Notes: a model not told the origin generated them from the sequence alone. Counted from the stretch's first letter, positions 20,840 to 32,778 are shown. The stretch: 40,310 nucleotides of DNA from Pyrinomonadaceae bacterium (GCA_030838445.1 JAUZFQ010000058.1:1-40310); one strand, 5' to 3'. A program made the numbers and translations.

Positions 20840-20874
20840 CTGATCTCTAACCTCTGACCTCTCACCTCTCTCGT
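20840..20874. repeat. Heptamer array abutting the trmL start codon
   Basis: Five units run CTGATCT, CTAACCT, CTGACCT, CTCACCT, CTCTCGT, ending one base before the ATG. GAGGTCAG at about 20810-20817 complements CTGACCTC inside the array, a remnant of a facing arm. The array takes the place where a Shine-Dalgarno should be. Confidence 0.8.
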
Positions 20875-20875
20875 T

Positions 20876-21337
20876 ATGATTAACGTCGCGCTCGTCGAGC
20901 CGGAGATACCGCCCAACACCGGCAACATCGCGCGCCTGTGCGCGGCGACGCGGACGCCCCTGCACATCGTCGGCGTGGCCGGGTTTCGTCTGGATGATCG
21001 CGCGGTGCGACGCGCGGGGCTGGACTACTGGCCTGAGGTGCAACTGTCGCGCCACCGAGACCTCGACGCGTTGCGCGTCGCGCTCCCCGCCTCGCGCTTC
21101 GTCTACCTCACGACGAAAGCCCGCCGCAGCTACACTGACTGGCGTTACGTAGAGGGCGATTGTTTGATTTTTGGCCGGGAAACGCGCGGTTTGCCGGAAG
21201 AGTTGCTCCGCGCCAACGCCCCGAACTGCGTCACGATCCCGATGCTCAACCCGCGTGTGCGCAGCCTCAATCTCGCCACCTCCGTCGCCATCGTCCTCTA
21301 CGAAGCGTTGCGCCAGACGGGCGCGTTCAAGTCGTAG
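20876..21337 (+). CDS. trmL: tRNA (cytidine/uridine-34-2'-O)-methyltransferase TrmL (SPOUT family)
   Basis: TrmL methylates the 2'-hydroxyl of the wobble base (position 34) of certain leucine tRNAs using S-adenosylmethionine. The 153-aa length fits this minimal SpoU-type enzyme. All three SPOUT motifs are visible: EPEIPPNTGNIARLCAAT (about 8-25), LIFGRETRGLPEELL (about 97-111) and IPMLNPRVRSLNLATSVAIV (about 121-140), the last forming the knot that binds the cofactor. No Shine-Dalgarno precedes the ATG; a pyrimidine-rich heptamer array fills that position. It lies upstream of typA on the same strand, about 180 bp apart. Confidence 0.95.
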   Translation: MINVALVEPEIPPNTGNIARLCAATRTPLHIVGVAGFRLDDRAVRRAGLDYWPEVQLSRHRDLDALRVALPASRFVYLTTKARRSYTDWRYVEGDCLIFGRETRGLPEELLRANAPNCVTIPMLNPRVRSLNLATSVAIVLYEALRQTGAFKS

Positions 21338-21516
21338 AAACGAGACCTCGCAACGCGCTCGACTCGCCCTCCATCCACGACCGTTTCAATCAATCTCTCC
21401 GTCGTTCAGACAACAGTTATGTCTCCCTGCGCGCAAGGATAATCGGGCGCGTCGTGTTATGATATGCGGTTTGATGTGGCGCGCGGAAAAGCGCCGTTTT
21501 GATCTATAGGGGAGTT

Positions 21517-23337
21517 ATGACAGAAGAACGAAAAGATATACGCAACATCGCCATCATCGCGCACGTCGATCATGGCAAGACGACGCTCGTTGACGCGATG
21601 CTCAAACAGGCCGGCACGTATCGCGAGAACGAACACATCATCGACCGCGTGATGGACTCGATGGACTTGGAGCGCGAGCGCGGCATCACGATCATGGCGA
21701 AGAACACGGCCGTCCGTTACGGCGACGTGAAGATCAACATCCTCGATACGCCGGGGCACGCCGACTTCGGCGGCGAGGTCGAACGCGTCTTGAAGATGGT
21801 GGACGGCGTGATGCTGCTCGTGGACGCGGCCGAGGGCTGTCTGCCGCAGACGCGCTTCGTCTTGCGCAAGGCGCTGGAACTTCGTCTGCCGGTCATCGCC
21901 GTCGTTAACAAGATTGACCGGCAGGACGCGCGCCCGGCGGAAGTGGTGGACGAAATTTACGAACTGTTCCTCGACCTCGACGCGACGGACGCGCAGATCG
22001 AGTTTCCGATCCTCTACGCAGTCTCGCGCGACGGCGTGGCGAAGAAGAACCTGACCGACGAGTCGAGCGATCTGCGCCCGCTCTTCAATCAGATCATCGA
22101 GACGATCCCCGCGCCGCGTGCCCTGCGCGACGACTCGCTGCAACTGCTCGTCGCCAATCTCGATTACAACGAGTACGTCGGCCGCCTCGCCATCGGGCGC
22201 ATCTTCTCCGGCGAGATCGCGCAGAACGAGATCGTCGCCATCATCAAGCGCGACGGCTCGATCCAGAAGACGCGCGTCTCGAAGCTCTACGCCTTCGAGG
22301 GGTTGAAGCGCGAGCCGGTCGAGCGCGCGGGCGTCGGCGACATCGTCGCGCTCGCCGGGATGGAGGGCATCGAGATCGGCGAGACGATTTCGAGCGCGGA
22401 CAACCCGAAGGCGCTGCCGGTGATCGCGGTGGACGAGCCGACGATCTCGATGATCTTCAGCGTCAACAACTCGCCGTTCGCGGGGCGCGAAGGGAAGTAC
22501 GTCACCTCACGCCAACTGCGCGAGCGGCTCGACCGCGAACTTTTGAGTAACGTCGCGATCCGCGTGGAGGAGACGGAGACGCCGGATCAATTCAAAGTGT
22601 CGGGTCGCGGCGAGTTGCAACTCGCGATCCTGATCGAGATGATGCGGCGCGAAAATTACGAGTTACAGGTGTCGAAGCCGCAGGTCATCACGCAGCAGCG
22701 CGACGGCAAGACGTTCGAGCCGATTGAACTCGTCGTGGTGGACTGCCCGGAGGAGTTCATCGGCGTCGTGACGGAAGCGATGGGGCGGCGCAAGGGGCAG
22801 ATGACGAAGATGATCAACCACGGCACGGGGCGCGTGCGGCTGGAATTCGAGACGCCTTCGCGCGGGATGATCGGTTTCCGCAACGAGTTTCTGACGGAGA
22901 CGAAGGGCACGGGCTTGCTCAACACTCTGTTCCTGCGTTGGGGCGAGTGGCAGGGCGCGATGCGCGGGCGCGCGACGGGGTCGCTCGTCTCCGACCGCAT
23001 AGGCGAGACGACGACGTTCGCGCTCTTCAACTTGCAGGAGCGCGGGACGATGTTCGCGCGCCCCGGCCAGAAGGTTTACGAGGGCATGATCATAGGCGAG
23101 AACGCGCGCTCGGTTGACCTCGACGTGAACGTCATCAAGGAGAAGAAACTGACGAACATGCGCGCGGCCTCCGCCGACGAAGCGATGCGCCTCGTGCCCG
23201 TCAAAGAACTCTCGCTCGAACAGGCTCTGGAATTCATCGCCGACGACGAACTCGTGGAAGTGACGCCGCAGACGATCCGTCTGCGCAAGCGCGTGCTCGC
23301 CTCGAACATGCGGCCGAAGAAAGAGAAAGAGTCTTAA
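21517..23337 (+). CDS. typA: Ribosome-associated GTPase TypA/BipA
   Basis: TypA is an EF-G-like GTPase that helps 50S ribosome assembly, above all at low temperature, and modulates stress responses. The 606-aa protein has G1 [15 protein letters not shown] (about 15-29), switch RERGITI, G3 [15 protein letters not shown] and G4 [10 protein letters not shown]. Domain II, domain III ([20 protein letters not shown]) and the BipA-specific C-terminal domain follow ([15 protein letters not shown]). Length is typical. ATG 21517 is chosen with AGGGGAG just upstream; a TTG at 21499 is in frame but would add a non-conserved extension. A TATGAT at 21458-21463 may be its -10 box, without a clear -35. Confidence 0.97.
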   Translation: MTEERKDIRNIAIIAHVDHGKTTLVDAMLKQAGTYRENEHIIDRVMDSMDLERERGITIMAKNTAVRYGDVKINILDTPGHADFGGEVERVLKMVDGVMLLVDAAEGCLPQTRFVLRKALELRLPVIAVVNKIDRQDARPAEVVDEIYELFLDLDATDAQIEFPILYAVSRDGVAKKNLTDESSDLRPLFNQIIETIPAPRALRDDSLQLLVANLDYNEYVGRLAIGRIFSGEIAQNEIVAIIKRDGSIQKTRVSKLYAFEGLKREPVERAGVGDIVALAGMEGIEIGETISSADNPKALPVIAVDEPTISMIFSVNNSPFAGREGKYVTSRQLRERLDRELLSNVAIRVEETETPDQFKVSGRGELQLAILIEMMRRENYELQVSKPQVITQQRDGKTFEPIELVVVDCPEEFIGVVTEAMGRRKGQMTKMINHGTGRVRLEFETPSRGMIGFRNEFLTETKGTGLLNTLFLRWGEWQGAMRGRATGSLVSDRIGETTTFALFNLQERGTMFARPGQKVYEGMIIGENARSVDLDVNVIKEKKLTNMRAASADEAMRLVPVKELSLEQALEFIADDELVEVTPQTIRLRKRVLASNMRPKKEKES

Positions 23338-23360
23338 AGGACGCCCGGCGGTTGCGGCGG

Positions 23361-23831
23361 TTATTTGGTTTGAACGGGCGAGTTGAGGGCGCGGAATGGA
23401 CGCAAGCGTTTGACGAAGCCGCTGGCAATTTGCCCTTCGACCGTGCCGCCGAGCGAGCCGATCTTACCGCTGATGAGCACGCGGTTCGCGCGCGGGTCGA
23501 GCACGCTGTAGACGAAGATGTTGGTGAACAGTTTGCGGTCAACCTCGATGACTAGATCGGCGTCAGCCTCGTCGCGCGAGATCACCAAGCCCCAGTATTG
23601 AACCTCGCTGCGGTCGAGCAAGGCTTGTTCGAGCGCGGCGGGTTTGAAGTAGGCCGACTTGGTGCGGATGAAGATGGTCTGCGCCGTGCGCAGCGTCTCG
23701 GCGGGCGTCGTCCTGACGATGGCGGCGGCCTCCGGGTTTTGTCCGGCGCGCGCCGCCGTCGTGGGAAGACCGGCAAGCGCACAAAAGCTAATGACGACGA
23801 GTGTACACAGACGGCGAAGGCTCGGTGGCAT
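23361..23831 (-). CDS. Small secreted protein of unknown function
   Basis: This 156-aa product has a signal peptide (LCTLVVISFCALAGLPTTAARA) and a mature domain of about 125 residues with alternating charged helices (PAETLRTAQTIFIRTKSAY, ALEQALLDRSE) and strands (ADLVIEVDRKLFTNIFVYSV, NRVLISGKIGSLGGTVEG). I do not recognise the family; proteins of this shape are common as acidobacterial hypotheticals. ATG 23831 is chosen because it opens directly into the signal peptide and GGGAG lies 10 bp upstream; an in-frame start at 23879 would give a poor n-region. It is convergent with typA, with only 23 bp between the stops. Confidence 0.7.
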   Translation of the reverse strand: MPPSLRRLCTLVVISFCALAGLPTTAARAGQNPEAAAIVRTTPAETLRTAQTIFIRTKSAYFKPAALEQALLDRSEVQYWGLVISRDEADADLVIEVDRKLFTNIFVYSVLDPRANRVLISGKIGSLGGTVEGQIASGFVKRLRPFRALNSPVQTK

Positions 23832-24005
23832 AATTCGTTTGCTCCCGGTCGGCGGGTGAAAGTTAACTGTCATCCGCACAGGGTAGCGCGTGCGGGCGCG
23901 CGGGCGCGCAGCCGCTATGACACTTCTTTGATTGTCACATGATAGACGTTAAATAACATGAACTCCGGCGCAGCGCGTTGAGGACGGCTTTAGTTAAAGA
24001 CGACT

Positions 24006-24200
24006 TTACGCGCGCCGGGGTTTCGTGTCGTCGCCGTCCGCTTCTTCCGCGTCGCCCGCGTCCGTCTCATCCTCATCTTCCGAAGGATCGTAAACCTCGT
24101 AGCCCGTGCCGTCGTCGTAGTAGTAACTATGCGGCGCGCGTTCGGGCGGCGCGTCGTCGCGTTCGCCGGGTTCTGTTGTATCATCTCGCCGTTCGTTCAT
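24006..24200 (-). CDS. Small acidic hypothetical protein
   Basis: This 64-aa protein is rich in Asp and Glu, with a YYYDDGTGYEVYDPSEDEDE core and a short basic end (KPRRA). It has no signal peptide, membrane segment or recognisable domain. GGTGGAG lies about 7 bp upstream of the ATG, and codon use has the high third-position GC of its neighbours, which supports a real gene. It is divergent from the glutamine amidotransferase, with 26 bp between the two starts. It is likely disordered. Another frame is open over the same stretch (24184-23990) but lacks this support. Confidence 0.5.
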   Translation of the reverse strand: MNERRDDTTEPGERDDAPPERAPHSYYYDDGTGYEVYDPSEDEDETDAGDAEEADGDDTKPRRA

Positions 24201-24226
24201 TTCCTGACTCCACCGGGCTGAAACTT

Positions 24227-25096
24227 ATGTGCCGCTTTCTCGCTTACGCGGGCGCGCCGCTGTTGCTGGCGGATTTATTATACCGCCCCGTGAACTCGCT
24301 GATCATGCAGAGCTACAAGGCGCGCGAACGCGCCGAGCCTTTGAACGGCGACGGCTTCGGCGTCGGCTGGTACGCGCCCGACGTTGACCCGACGCCGTGC
24401 GTGCAGCGCACGGTGATGCCCGCGTGGTCGAACCGCAACTTGCAGAACCTCGCCGTGAAGGTGCGCGCCTCGTGCCTGTTCGCGCACGTGCGCGCGGCGT
24501 CGCCGGGGATGGCCGTGATGGAGTCGAACGTCCACCCGTTCGCCTACGACCGCTTCATGTGGATGCACAACGGCGGGGTCGCCGGGTTCGAGCACATCAA
24601 GCGGCAGTTGCGCGAGAGTTTGAAGGACGAGTTTTACAGCATGGTGATGGGCACGACCGACTCGGAGCACGCCTTCGCGCTCTTTCTCAACTCACTGCGC
24701 GTGCCGTTCGGCGAGGCGGGCGCGGGCGACATGCGCGCCGCCGTCGTCGAAACCATCGCGCGCTTGAACGAGTTAACGACGGCGGCGGGCGTGGTCGAAC
24801 CTTCGCATTACAACTTCGCGGTGACGGATGGTGAATCAATCGTCATCTCGCGCTACTGCTCGGCCGAAGGGATGGCCGGGAACTCTCTGCACATCTCAAG
24901 GGGCAGGCGTTTCGAGTGTCTGCCCGGCGGCGTGTGCGACATGCACACGGTCAAGTCGCAAGAGCAAGCCGCGGCCGTCATCGTCGCGAGCGAGCGGCTG
25001 ACGGACGACGGGGACGACTGGCTCGACGTTCCCGACAATCACCTTGTCACGGTGACGCCGGATTTGAACGTGACGGTCGAGCCGATCAAACTGTAA
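24227..25096 (+). CDS. Class II glutamine amidotransferase (YafJ/EgtC type)
   Basis: This 289-aa Ntn-type enzyme releases ammonia from glutamine or cleaves a gamma-glutamyl amide. After removal of Met1, Cys2 (MCRFLAYAG) would be the nucleophile. Other family motifs are LNGDGFGVGWY (about 39-49), HVRAASPG, and NVHPFAYDRFMWMHNGGV, which holds the Asn-Gly of the oxyanion site. It is a stand-alone domain like YafJ and EgtC, so the substrate is uncertain. The start is fixed by Cys2. A longer frame upstream (from 23978) runs antisense to the small acidic gene and was discarded. The S9 peptidase starts 17 bp downstream, so the two are probably cotranscribed. Confidence 0.92.
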   Translation: MCRFLAYAGAPLLLADLLYRPVNSLIMQSYKARERAEPLNGDGFGVGWYAPDVDPTPCVQRTVMPAWSNRNLQNLAVKVRASCLFAHVRAASPGMAVMESNVHPFAYDRFMWMHNGGVAGFEHIKRQLRESLKDEFYSMVMGTTDSEHAFALFLNSLRVPFGEAGAGDMRAAVVETIARLNELTTAAGVVEPSHYNFAVTDGESIVISRYCSAEGMAGNSLHISRGRRFECLPGGVCDMHTVKSQEQAAAVIVASERLTDDGDDWLDVPDNHLVTVTPDLNVTVEPIKL

Positions 25097-25113
25097 GCAC
25101 TTGAAAACGGGAT

Positions 25114-27750
<2,637 letters not shown>

Positions 27751-27814
27751 TTTCGGGGGAGGCTTTCGAGCCGTCGAAGGCGTTCGTCGCAAGTCGCGGC
27801 GGGGCGGGAAAACC

Positions 27815-27844
27815 TTGTCGCTGAAAGCGTAACGATAGTATGCT
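27815..27844 (+). promoter_or_regulatory. Probable promoter of the PEP-CTERM gene
   Basis: TTGTCG (27815-27820) and TATGCT (27839-27844) are 18 bp apart and end 44 bp before the start codon. The -35 hexamer is the same as that of ribA. Confidence 0.55.
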
Positions 27845-27888
27845 GTGGCCTCACCGAAACTTGGTTGCCGTTTTAAAAGGAGTCTTCC

Positions 27889-28572
27889 ATGTCGCCTCGT
27901 CTACTGTCTTGCACCCTCTTCTTGCTCGCGTTCATCTTCTGCGCCTGTGCCTCGTCCGCCCGCGCCGACGGGGTGTATCTGGTCACGATCACGTTCGACG
28001 ATTTATCCGTCGGGCGTCACAGCACCAACTCGCCGAGGATCACCAGCATACGGAATGATGCGAACCGTTCCGGCATCGGCATTCCGATGAGAGGCGACTT
28101 TTACGTCGCCCCGCTCGCCCAGGCCACCAGCCAGCCGCACGCGGCCTTCGGCGTCGGCCCGGCCGTCGGCGACCCCTCGGTCAACAGCTTGAAGGTGGAG
28201 TTCAGTGGCCTCCAGACCTGCTTCCTCTGCCCGCCTCCCCCCTCCTGCCTGCGGTGCACCGATTTCGTCTCGCTCAACGTGGTCGGCACACAGCCGGGGC
28301 AGATGTCCGCCTGGGAGGTGTACATGTACAGCGACAACGGGACGCTCCTCTTCTACACCTTCGGCCTGACTGACCAGTTCGTGACCTTCACCAGCACGAT
28401 GAACAACATCGCCTCGTTCCGCTTCTTCGCGAGTCCGAACAACGAGGGGATCGACAACGTCAGTTATCACGCGCCCGTCCCCGAACCCGCCACCGTCGCG
28501 CTTCTCGGCTCCGGCCTCGTCGCCCTCGGCGCGGCCAGTCGCCGCCGCCGCCGCACGCCCTCCGGCAATTAG
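27889..28572 (+). CDS. PEP-CTERM sorting-signal protein
   Basis: This 227-aa secreted protein has a signal peptide (LFLLAFIFCACASSARA) and ends in a classic PEP-CTERM tail: VPEPATVALLGSGLVALGAA followed by an Arg cluster (SRRRRRTP). Such tails are cut by an exosortase (EpsH/XrtA type) after crossing the inner membrane, and the proteins go to the outer surface or the exopolysaccharide matrix. The 150-residue middle is beta-rich with a Cys cluster (CFLCPPPPSCLRC) and has no recognised enzyme motif. AAGGAG 6 bp upstream supports the start. No exosortase gene is in the window. Confidence 0.9.
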   Translation: MSPRLLSCTLFLLAFIFCACASSARADGVYLVTITFDDLSVGRHSTNSPRITSIRNDANRSGIGIPMRGDFYVAPLAQATSQPHAAFGVGPAVGDPSVNSLKVEFSGLQTCFLCPPPPSCLRCTDFVSLNVVGTQPGQMSAWEVYMYSDNGTLLFYTFGLTDQFVTFTSTMNNIASFRFFASPNNEGIDNVSYHAPVPEPATVALLGSGLVALGAASRRRRRTPSGN

Positions 28573-28704
28573 TGAGGCTTCTCCCGAATCTCTTCGCGTC
28601 CTGACCTTCCGGCGTTAACTGCCTCACGCCCGTGAGTGCGGGCAAAACACGAAACTCAAACTGTTTCAGGGAAAATTTAAAGTGAAATCGGCGGGCGGGG
28701 AGTC

Positions 28705-31251
28705 TCACGCCTTGAGGAAGAGCATGCCGAAGAGCCACGCGGCGACCTGCGTCTCGTAGGCGTACCAGAGGCCGAAGCAGATGCTCAGAGCACCGGCGGC
28801 GGTCTGCAAGCCGTAGTGAAGGCCGGAGAGTTTGCGCGCGCTAAGGACGAAGGGCAGACCGACGAGTCCCGACATCAAGAGCATCCCCGCAATCGAGCCG
28901 ACGCCGAAGACCAAGAGGTAGAGCAGCCCGACGACGGGCGAGGGGATTTGCGCGAGCACGAGCAACGTCAGGGCGGCCGAACCGGCGAGGCCGTGTACCG
29001 CGCCGACTACGAACGGCTTGATGCCGATGCGCGTGACGGCGTGCGAGTGGGGGGCGACGACTGCCGCCGTCGCGTTCGCGTGTTCCGTCTCCGTTTCGTG
29101 AAAGTGGATGTGCGCGTGTTCCAGCCCGTCGTGCCGGTGCTGGTGTAGGTGGACGGGCACGCGTCGCCGCGCGCGCAACGAACGCGCGAAGGTCGCGACG
29201 CCGAGGCCGATGATCATCAACGCCACGCAAAACTCCAACCCGCTCGCGACGCGCTCCGAGATGGCGACGCGCAGGACGAGCACCACCGCCCCGACGATGA
29301 CGAGCGAGGCCGTGTGCCCCACGCCCCACAGCCCGCCGACGAGCGCGGCGCGCCACAGTTTCCGCTGCTCGCTGACGATGTTCGAGACGGCGACAACGTG
29401 GTCAACTTCCGTGGCGTGCTTGAGGCCGAAGACGAGGCCGAGGCCGAGCACTGCGAACGCGCTGAGGCGCGCGAACGAAGGTTCGTCGTGCGAGAACAGC
29501 GCGCGCGCCTGCGCGAAGAGTTGGCCGCCGAGCGCGCCCACGCTGTAGCCCGCTTCGCCCACGGCCTGATAGCAGATCAACAGCCCCGCGCAGGTGATGA
29601 CAAACGCGCTCAGGGCGGGCAGCACGCGTAAGGCCATGCCCGTCGAGGCGAGCGGGCGTTCCATCCAGCGGCGCGCGTAGACGAACAGCAGGCCGATGCC
29701 CGTCAACACTCCCGCCAGCCCCGCGCTGAACGCGACTACGAGTAGCAACCCGTAGCCGACCCGCCGCAGGTGAATCGCCGAGAGCAACACCACCAGAGCA
29801 GAAGGGCAGGGCAGCAGCCCGCCGGAGATGCCGAGCGCGAGCAGACGCCGCCACGTCACCGGCTCGCCGTCCGCGCCCGGCGGCAGGTGCGTGTGCGCGC
29901 GGCCGTTGCCGTGCGAATGTGCGCCGTCGTGTGACTGCGCGCCGTCGTGCGAATGGCTGTGTGATTGGTCGTGCGAATGAACGTGTGAATGGTCGTGTGA
30001 ATTAACGTCGCCGCGTGGTTCGGAATGTTCGCCCGCCCCGTCGTGTGCGTGAGGTTGTTCGTGTGCGTCGTGTGCGTGTGAACTGCGCGCGGCGTCGTGT
30101 GCGTGTTGGTCGTCTGCGTGCGCGGGGCGTTCGTCGTGGCCGTGTGCGACGTAGCCGTAGGCCGCACCGACGCGTCGCACGAGCAGGCTCAAACCGATGG
30201 CGACGACGATTGCGCCGGAGACGAAACTCAGGATCGGGTAGAGCCTTTCGGGCACGACGTACTGCGCGGCGAAGAGCGTGACGAGGCCGAGCGCGAAGAC
30301 GCCCGCCGTGTGCGTCGCGGTCACGGTCAGGCCGAGGAAGGCGGCGTGCTTCGCCGTGCCGCGCGAGCCGACGAGGTAGGCCGCGACGATGGTCTTGCCG
30401 TGCCCCGGTGACAGCGCGTGAAAGCCGCCGAGGATGAAGGCGAGCAACAGACCCGCGAGCACGACGCCGGGCGTTAAATCAGAGACGCTGATAAGTTCCG
30501 CCAGACGGTCGCGCGCGGCGGGTTCGACCTTCGCGCCGTCGCGCGCGACGAGCGGCCGCGACGACGCAGCAGGGGCGGGCGGCGTGCCCGTCGTGAAAGA
30601 GAGTTCGGCGGCGCGTTCATTGAGCGGGGCGGAGAGCATGCCTGCGGGGTAAGAGCGGAGTTCGTCCGAGAGGCTCGTGCCGAACGCCGTGCTGTCGAAG
30701 ATGGAGATGCCGGACGCCGCAGGTGCGACGACGATCTCGCGCCAGCCGATGCGCCCCTCGTAATTCGTATCGGCGAAACTCACGCGCCGCGCGCCGTCCG
30801 TTTGTGTAGTAGCAGCGGCGACGGGCAACTCGCCCGCGTAGTCGCATTCCAGACGCAGCGTCGGCAGTCCGCTCTGACCGGGCGGCAGGATGATGCGTTG
30901 CCCCGTCAGGCCGAGTGAAACGGGCACGCCGTCCACGGAGAGGCGCAGCCCGCCGAGGTGTGCGTTGGCCGTGCGCGCAGCGTAGGCGTCGAGTTCGGCC
31001 GTCGAGTGTCGGCCGTCGCCGTCGGCGTCTACCGTTTGCAACTCCTGCAAGGCGGCGATCTCGGCCATGTCTATCACGTAGCGCAGGCGCAGGCGCGACG
31101 CGCCGACTTCGAGTCGGGTGAAATGATTGACCGTAAAGTTGCCGAGCGGGTGCGCGGCGGCGGGCAGGCCGAGCGAGAGGGCGAGCAGCGACGCGAGGAC
31201 GAGCGCGCGTCCCGTCGTGGTGCGTCGGCGAATCTGGCGGGGGTGCTTCAT
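28705..31251 (-). CDS. Double-module nickel/cobalt transporter (NicO/RcnA-like fused to a second NicO-like half)
   Basis: This 848-aa inner-membrane protein has a signal or first hydrophobic segment, then an exported N-domain (about 34-265, opening HPLGNFTVNHFTRLEVG). The N-domain contains an EF-hand-like loop D75-x-D77-x-D79-G80-x5-E86. The first membrane module carries HALSPGHGKT (about 278) and SGGLLPCPSALVVLL. It is split by a very His/Asp-rich loop (about 365-455, many HDHSHVHSHD-type repeats). A second module starts near 590 and carries GLKHATEVDHVVAVSN (about 608-623), close to the HAxDADH signature of NiCoT permeases, with its own His-rich loop near 695-715. It probably moves Ni2+ or Co2+; import or export cannot be decided. 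No urease or hydrogenase genes are nearby. Confidence 0.85.
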   Translation of the reverse strand: MKHPRQIRRRTTTGRALVLASLLALSLGLPAAAHPLGNFTVNHFTRLEVGASRLRLRYVIDMAEIAALQELQTVDADGDGRHSTAELDAYAARTANAHLGGLRLSVDGVPVSLGLTGQRIILPPGQSGLPTLRLECDYAGELPVAAATTQTDGARRVSFADTNYEGRIGWREIVVAPAASGISIFDSTAFGTSLSDELRSYPAGMLSAPLNERAAELSFTTGTPPAPAASSRPLVARDGAKVEPAARDRLAELISVSDLTPGVVLAGLLLAFILGGFHALSPGHGKTIVAAYLVGSRGTAKHAAFLGLTVTATHTAGVFALGLVTLFAAQYVVPERLYPILSFVSGAIVVAIGLSLLVRRVGAAYGYVAHGHDERPAHADDQHAHDAARSSHAHDAHEQPHAHDGAGEHSEPRGDVNSHDHSHVHSHDQSHSHSHDGAQSHDGAHSHGNGRAHTHLPPGADGEPVTWRRLLALGISGGLLPCPSALVVLLSAIHLRRVGYGLLLVVAFSAGLAGVLTGIGLLFVYARRWMERPLASTGMALRVLPALSAFVITCAGLLICYQAVGEAGYSVGALGGQLFAQARALFSHDEPSFARLSAFAVLGLGLVFGLKHATEVDHVVAVSNIVSEQRKLWRAALVGGLWGVGHTASLVIVGAVVLVLRVAISERVASGLEFCVALMIIGLGVATFARSLRARRRVPVHLHQHRHDGLEHAHIHFHETETEHANATAAVVAPHSHAVTRIGIKPFVVGAVHGLAGSAALTLLVLAQIPSPVVGLLYLLVFGVGSIAGMLLMSGLVGLPFVLSARKLSGLHYGLQTAAGALSICFGLWYAYETQVAAWLFGMLFLKA

Positions 31252-31266
31252 AACATCAAGACGGCA

Positions 31267-31314
31267 ACTTCAACTAACGCAAAATAACTTCGACTGCCGC
31301 AAAATAACTTGAAG
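31267..31314. repeat. 20-bp tandem repeat upstream of the nickel transporter gene
   Basis: Two 20-bp units (31267-31286, 31287-31306; 17 of 20 identical, ACTTC-ACT--CGCAAAATA) plus a partial third begin 15 bp upstream of the - strand start at 31251. Confidence 0.75.
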
Positions 31315-31380
31315 AGACTTTCAAAACACGTCCTTCATGCGTCTACTTCTTTGTGCCTTTCAGTCGGCCGCCGCCTGAGA

Positions 31381-32745
31381 CTACTTCGTCAGGGCTGCGC
31401 GCGCAATGCTCGCCTGCAAGGGATCGAACTGCGGGTTGAGCGCGAGGGCGCGTTCGAGAAACCAGCGCGCCTCGGCCGCGTCGCCGGAGGCACGCGCGAT
31501 CATCCCTGCGTGATAGAAGAGGCGCGCGTCTTCGGTCTGCAAGCGCAGCGCCTCTTTGATCGCCGCGCGCGCTTCGTCGAGCTTGCCCGCCTTCAAGGCC
31601 GTCCACGCGAGCGCGTCCGCGCCGTAGATGTCGCGGCGCACTTCATACTCCTTCGCGGCCAGCGCGTAAGCCTCCGCCGCGCGCAGATCGTGGTCGGCGT
31701 AAAAGAGCGCGAGTTGACGATTGTAGAGCGCGCCGCCTGACGCGCCGAGGCGCGCGATCTGCTCGACGAGCGCATACTGCGCGGCGGCCTCGCGCTCCCT
31801 GCCCGTCAGCTTGTAGAGATCGCCGAGCGCGGCGACGAACGACGGGTCGGGCAGACGTTTGACCGCACGCTCGTACTGCTCAATCGCGCCCGCCGCATCG
31901 CCCCGCGCCGCGCGCACGCGGCCGAGCGCGCCCGCCGCGCGGTAGTAGTTCGGGTAGGTCGTCAGCGACTCGCGGTAGTGTCGCTCGGCCGTCTCGTAAT
32001 CGCCGCGACCGTAGGCGACCTCGCCGAGTTGCCAGCGACACCACGCGACCGCCTCGCGCGACGGCTGGCTTGCGTCGAGCGCGAGCGCCAGCGCGTTCGT
32101 GTAACGCTCGCGCGCACGTTCGGCGCGCCCGCGCAACAGGTCAACGCGCGCGAGGCGCGTCTCGGTCGCAAAGCTGAGTCCGCCGTCGAGACGTTGCGAC
32201 TGACGGAAAGCCTCGTCCGCGCCTTCGTAGTCGCCGAGTTCGACGAGCGTCTCGCCGAGCAGTTGATGCGGGAGAGTTTTGTCAGGTTGGAGTTCCCTGA
32301 GTCGGAGCGCGTGGTCGCGCGCGGCGACGAAATCGTGCGACGCGTATTCGGTCTGTGCGAGGGCAGCGAGGCCGCCGGGGTTGAGTTCGGCGGGCGCGGC
32401 AGCGAGCGAGGCGCGTGCGGCGCGCGTGGCGAGTTCGAGGTATTGCATGTCGCCCGTCTCCTGCGCCTTGCGCAGATAGTGGCCGTGCAAAAGGTTGTAA
32501 GCGATGAAGTCTGCGGGGTCGCTGCGAACGCGCGCTTCGAGGAAGCGAACGGCTTCCGTGAACGCCTGTTCGTCGGCGGGGAGCGGCGCGGCGGGCGGAA
32601 GCGCGGGCGACGACGACGCGGCGGGCGCGTTCGCCGTCGAACTACGCGGCCTGATCCAGCCGCCGCACCCGCACGCGACGAGCGCGACGAGCAGGAGCGT
32701 CGCTGACAGAGACGCTGACAATAATGATCTGTTTCTCAAGTGCAT
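31381..32745 (-). CDS. TPR-repeat lipoprotein
   Basis: This 454-aa protein has a lipoprotein signal (SLSATLLLVALVAC, with lipobox LVAC and then GCGG), a Pro/Ala/Ser linker, and at least nine tetratricopeptide-like helical pairs from about residue 60 to the end. Examples are KTLPHQLLGETLVELGDYEG, YYRAAGALGRVRAARGDAAG and EDARLFYHAGMIARASGDAA. It would be a membrane-anchored scaffold for protein-protein contacts in the periplasm. Partners cannot be named. ATG 32745 gives the best signal peptide; the in-frame ATG 32778 abuts a tandem repeat. Neither has a Shine-Dalgarno. It lies upstream of the nickel transporter gene on the same strand, 130 bp apart. Confidence 0.83.
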   Translation of the reverse strand: MHLRNRSLLSASLSATLLLVALVACGCGGWIRPRSSTANAPAASSSPALPPAAPLPADEQAFTEAVRFLEARVRSDPADFIAYNLLHGHYLRKAQETGDMQYLELATRAARASLAAAPAELNPGGLAALAQTEYASHDFVAARDHALRLRELQPDKTLPHQLLGETLVELGDYEGADEAFRQSQRLDGGLSFATETRLARVDLLRGRAERARERYTNALALALDASQPSREAVAWCRWQLGEVAYGRGDYETAERHYRESLTTYPNYYRAAGALGRVRAARGDAAGAIEQYERAVKRLPDPSFVAALGDLYKLTGREREAAAQYALVEQIARLGASGGALYNRQLALFYADHDLRAAEAYALAAKEYEVRRDIYGADALAWTALKAGKLDEARAAIKEALRLQTEDARLFYHAGMIARASGDAAEARWFLERALALNPQFDPLQASIARAALTK

Positions 32746-32778
32746 GTTGGCTCGAAGGTCGGCCGCGCGGAGTGTCAT

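Noticed and set aside
28623-28643. Hairpin between the PEP-CTERM and nickel transporter genes
   Set aside because: Stems of only 5 bp in two competing registers with no T-tract; too weak to call a terminator.
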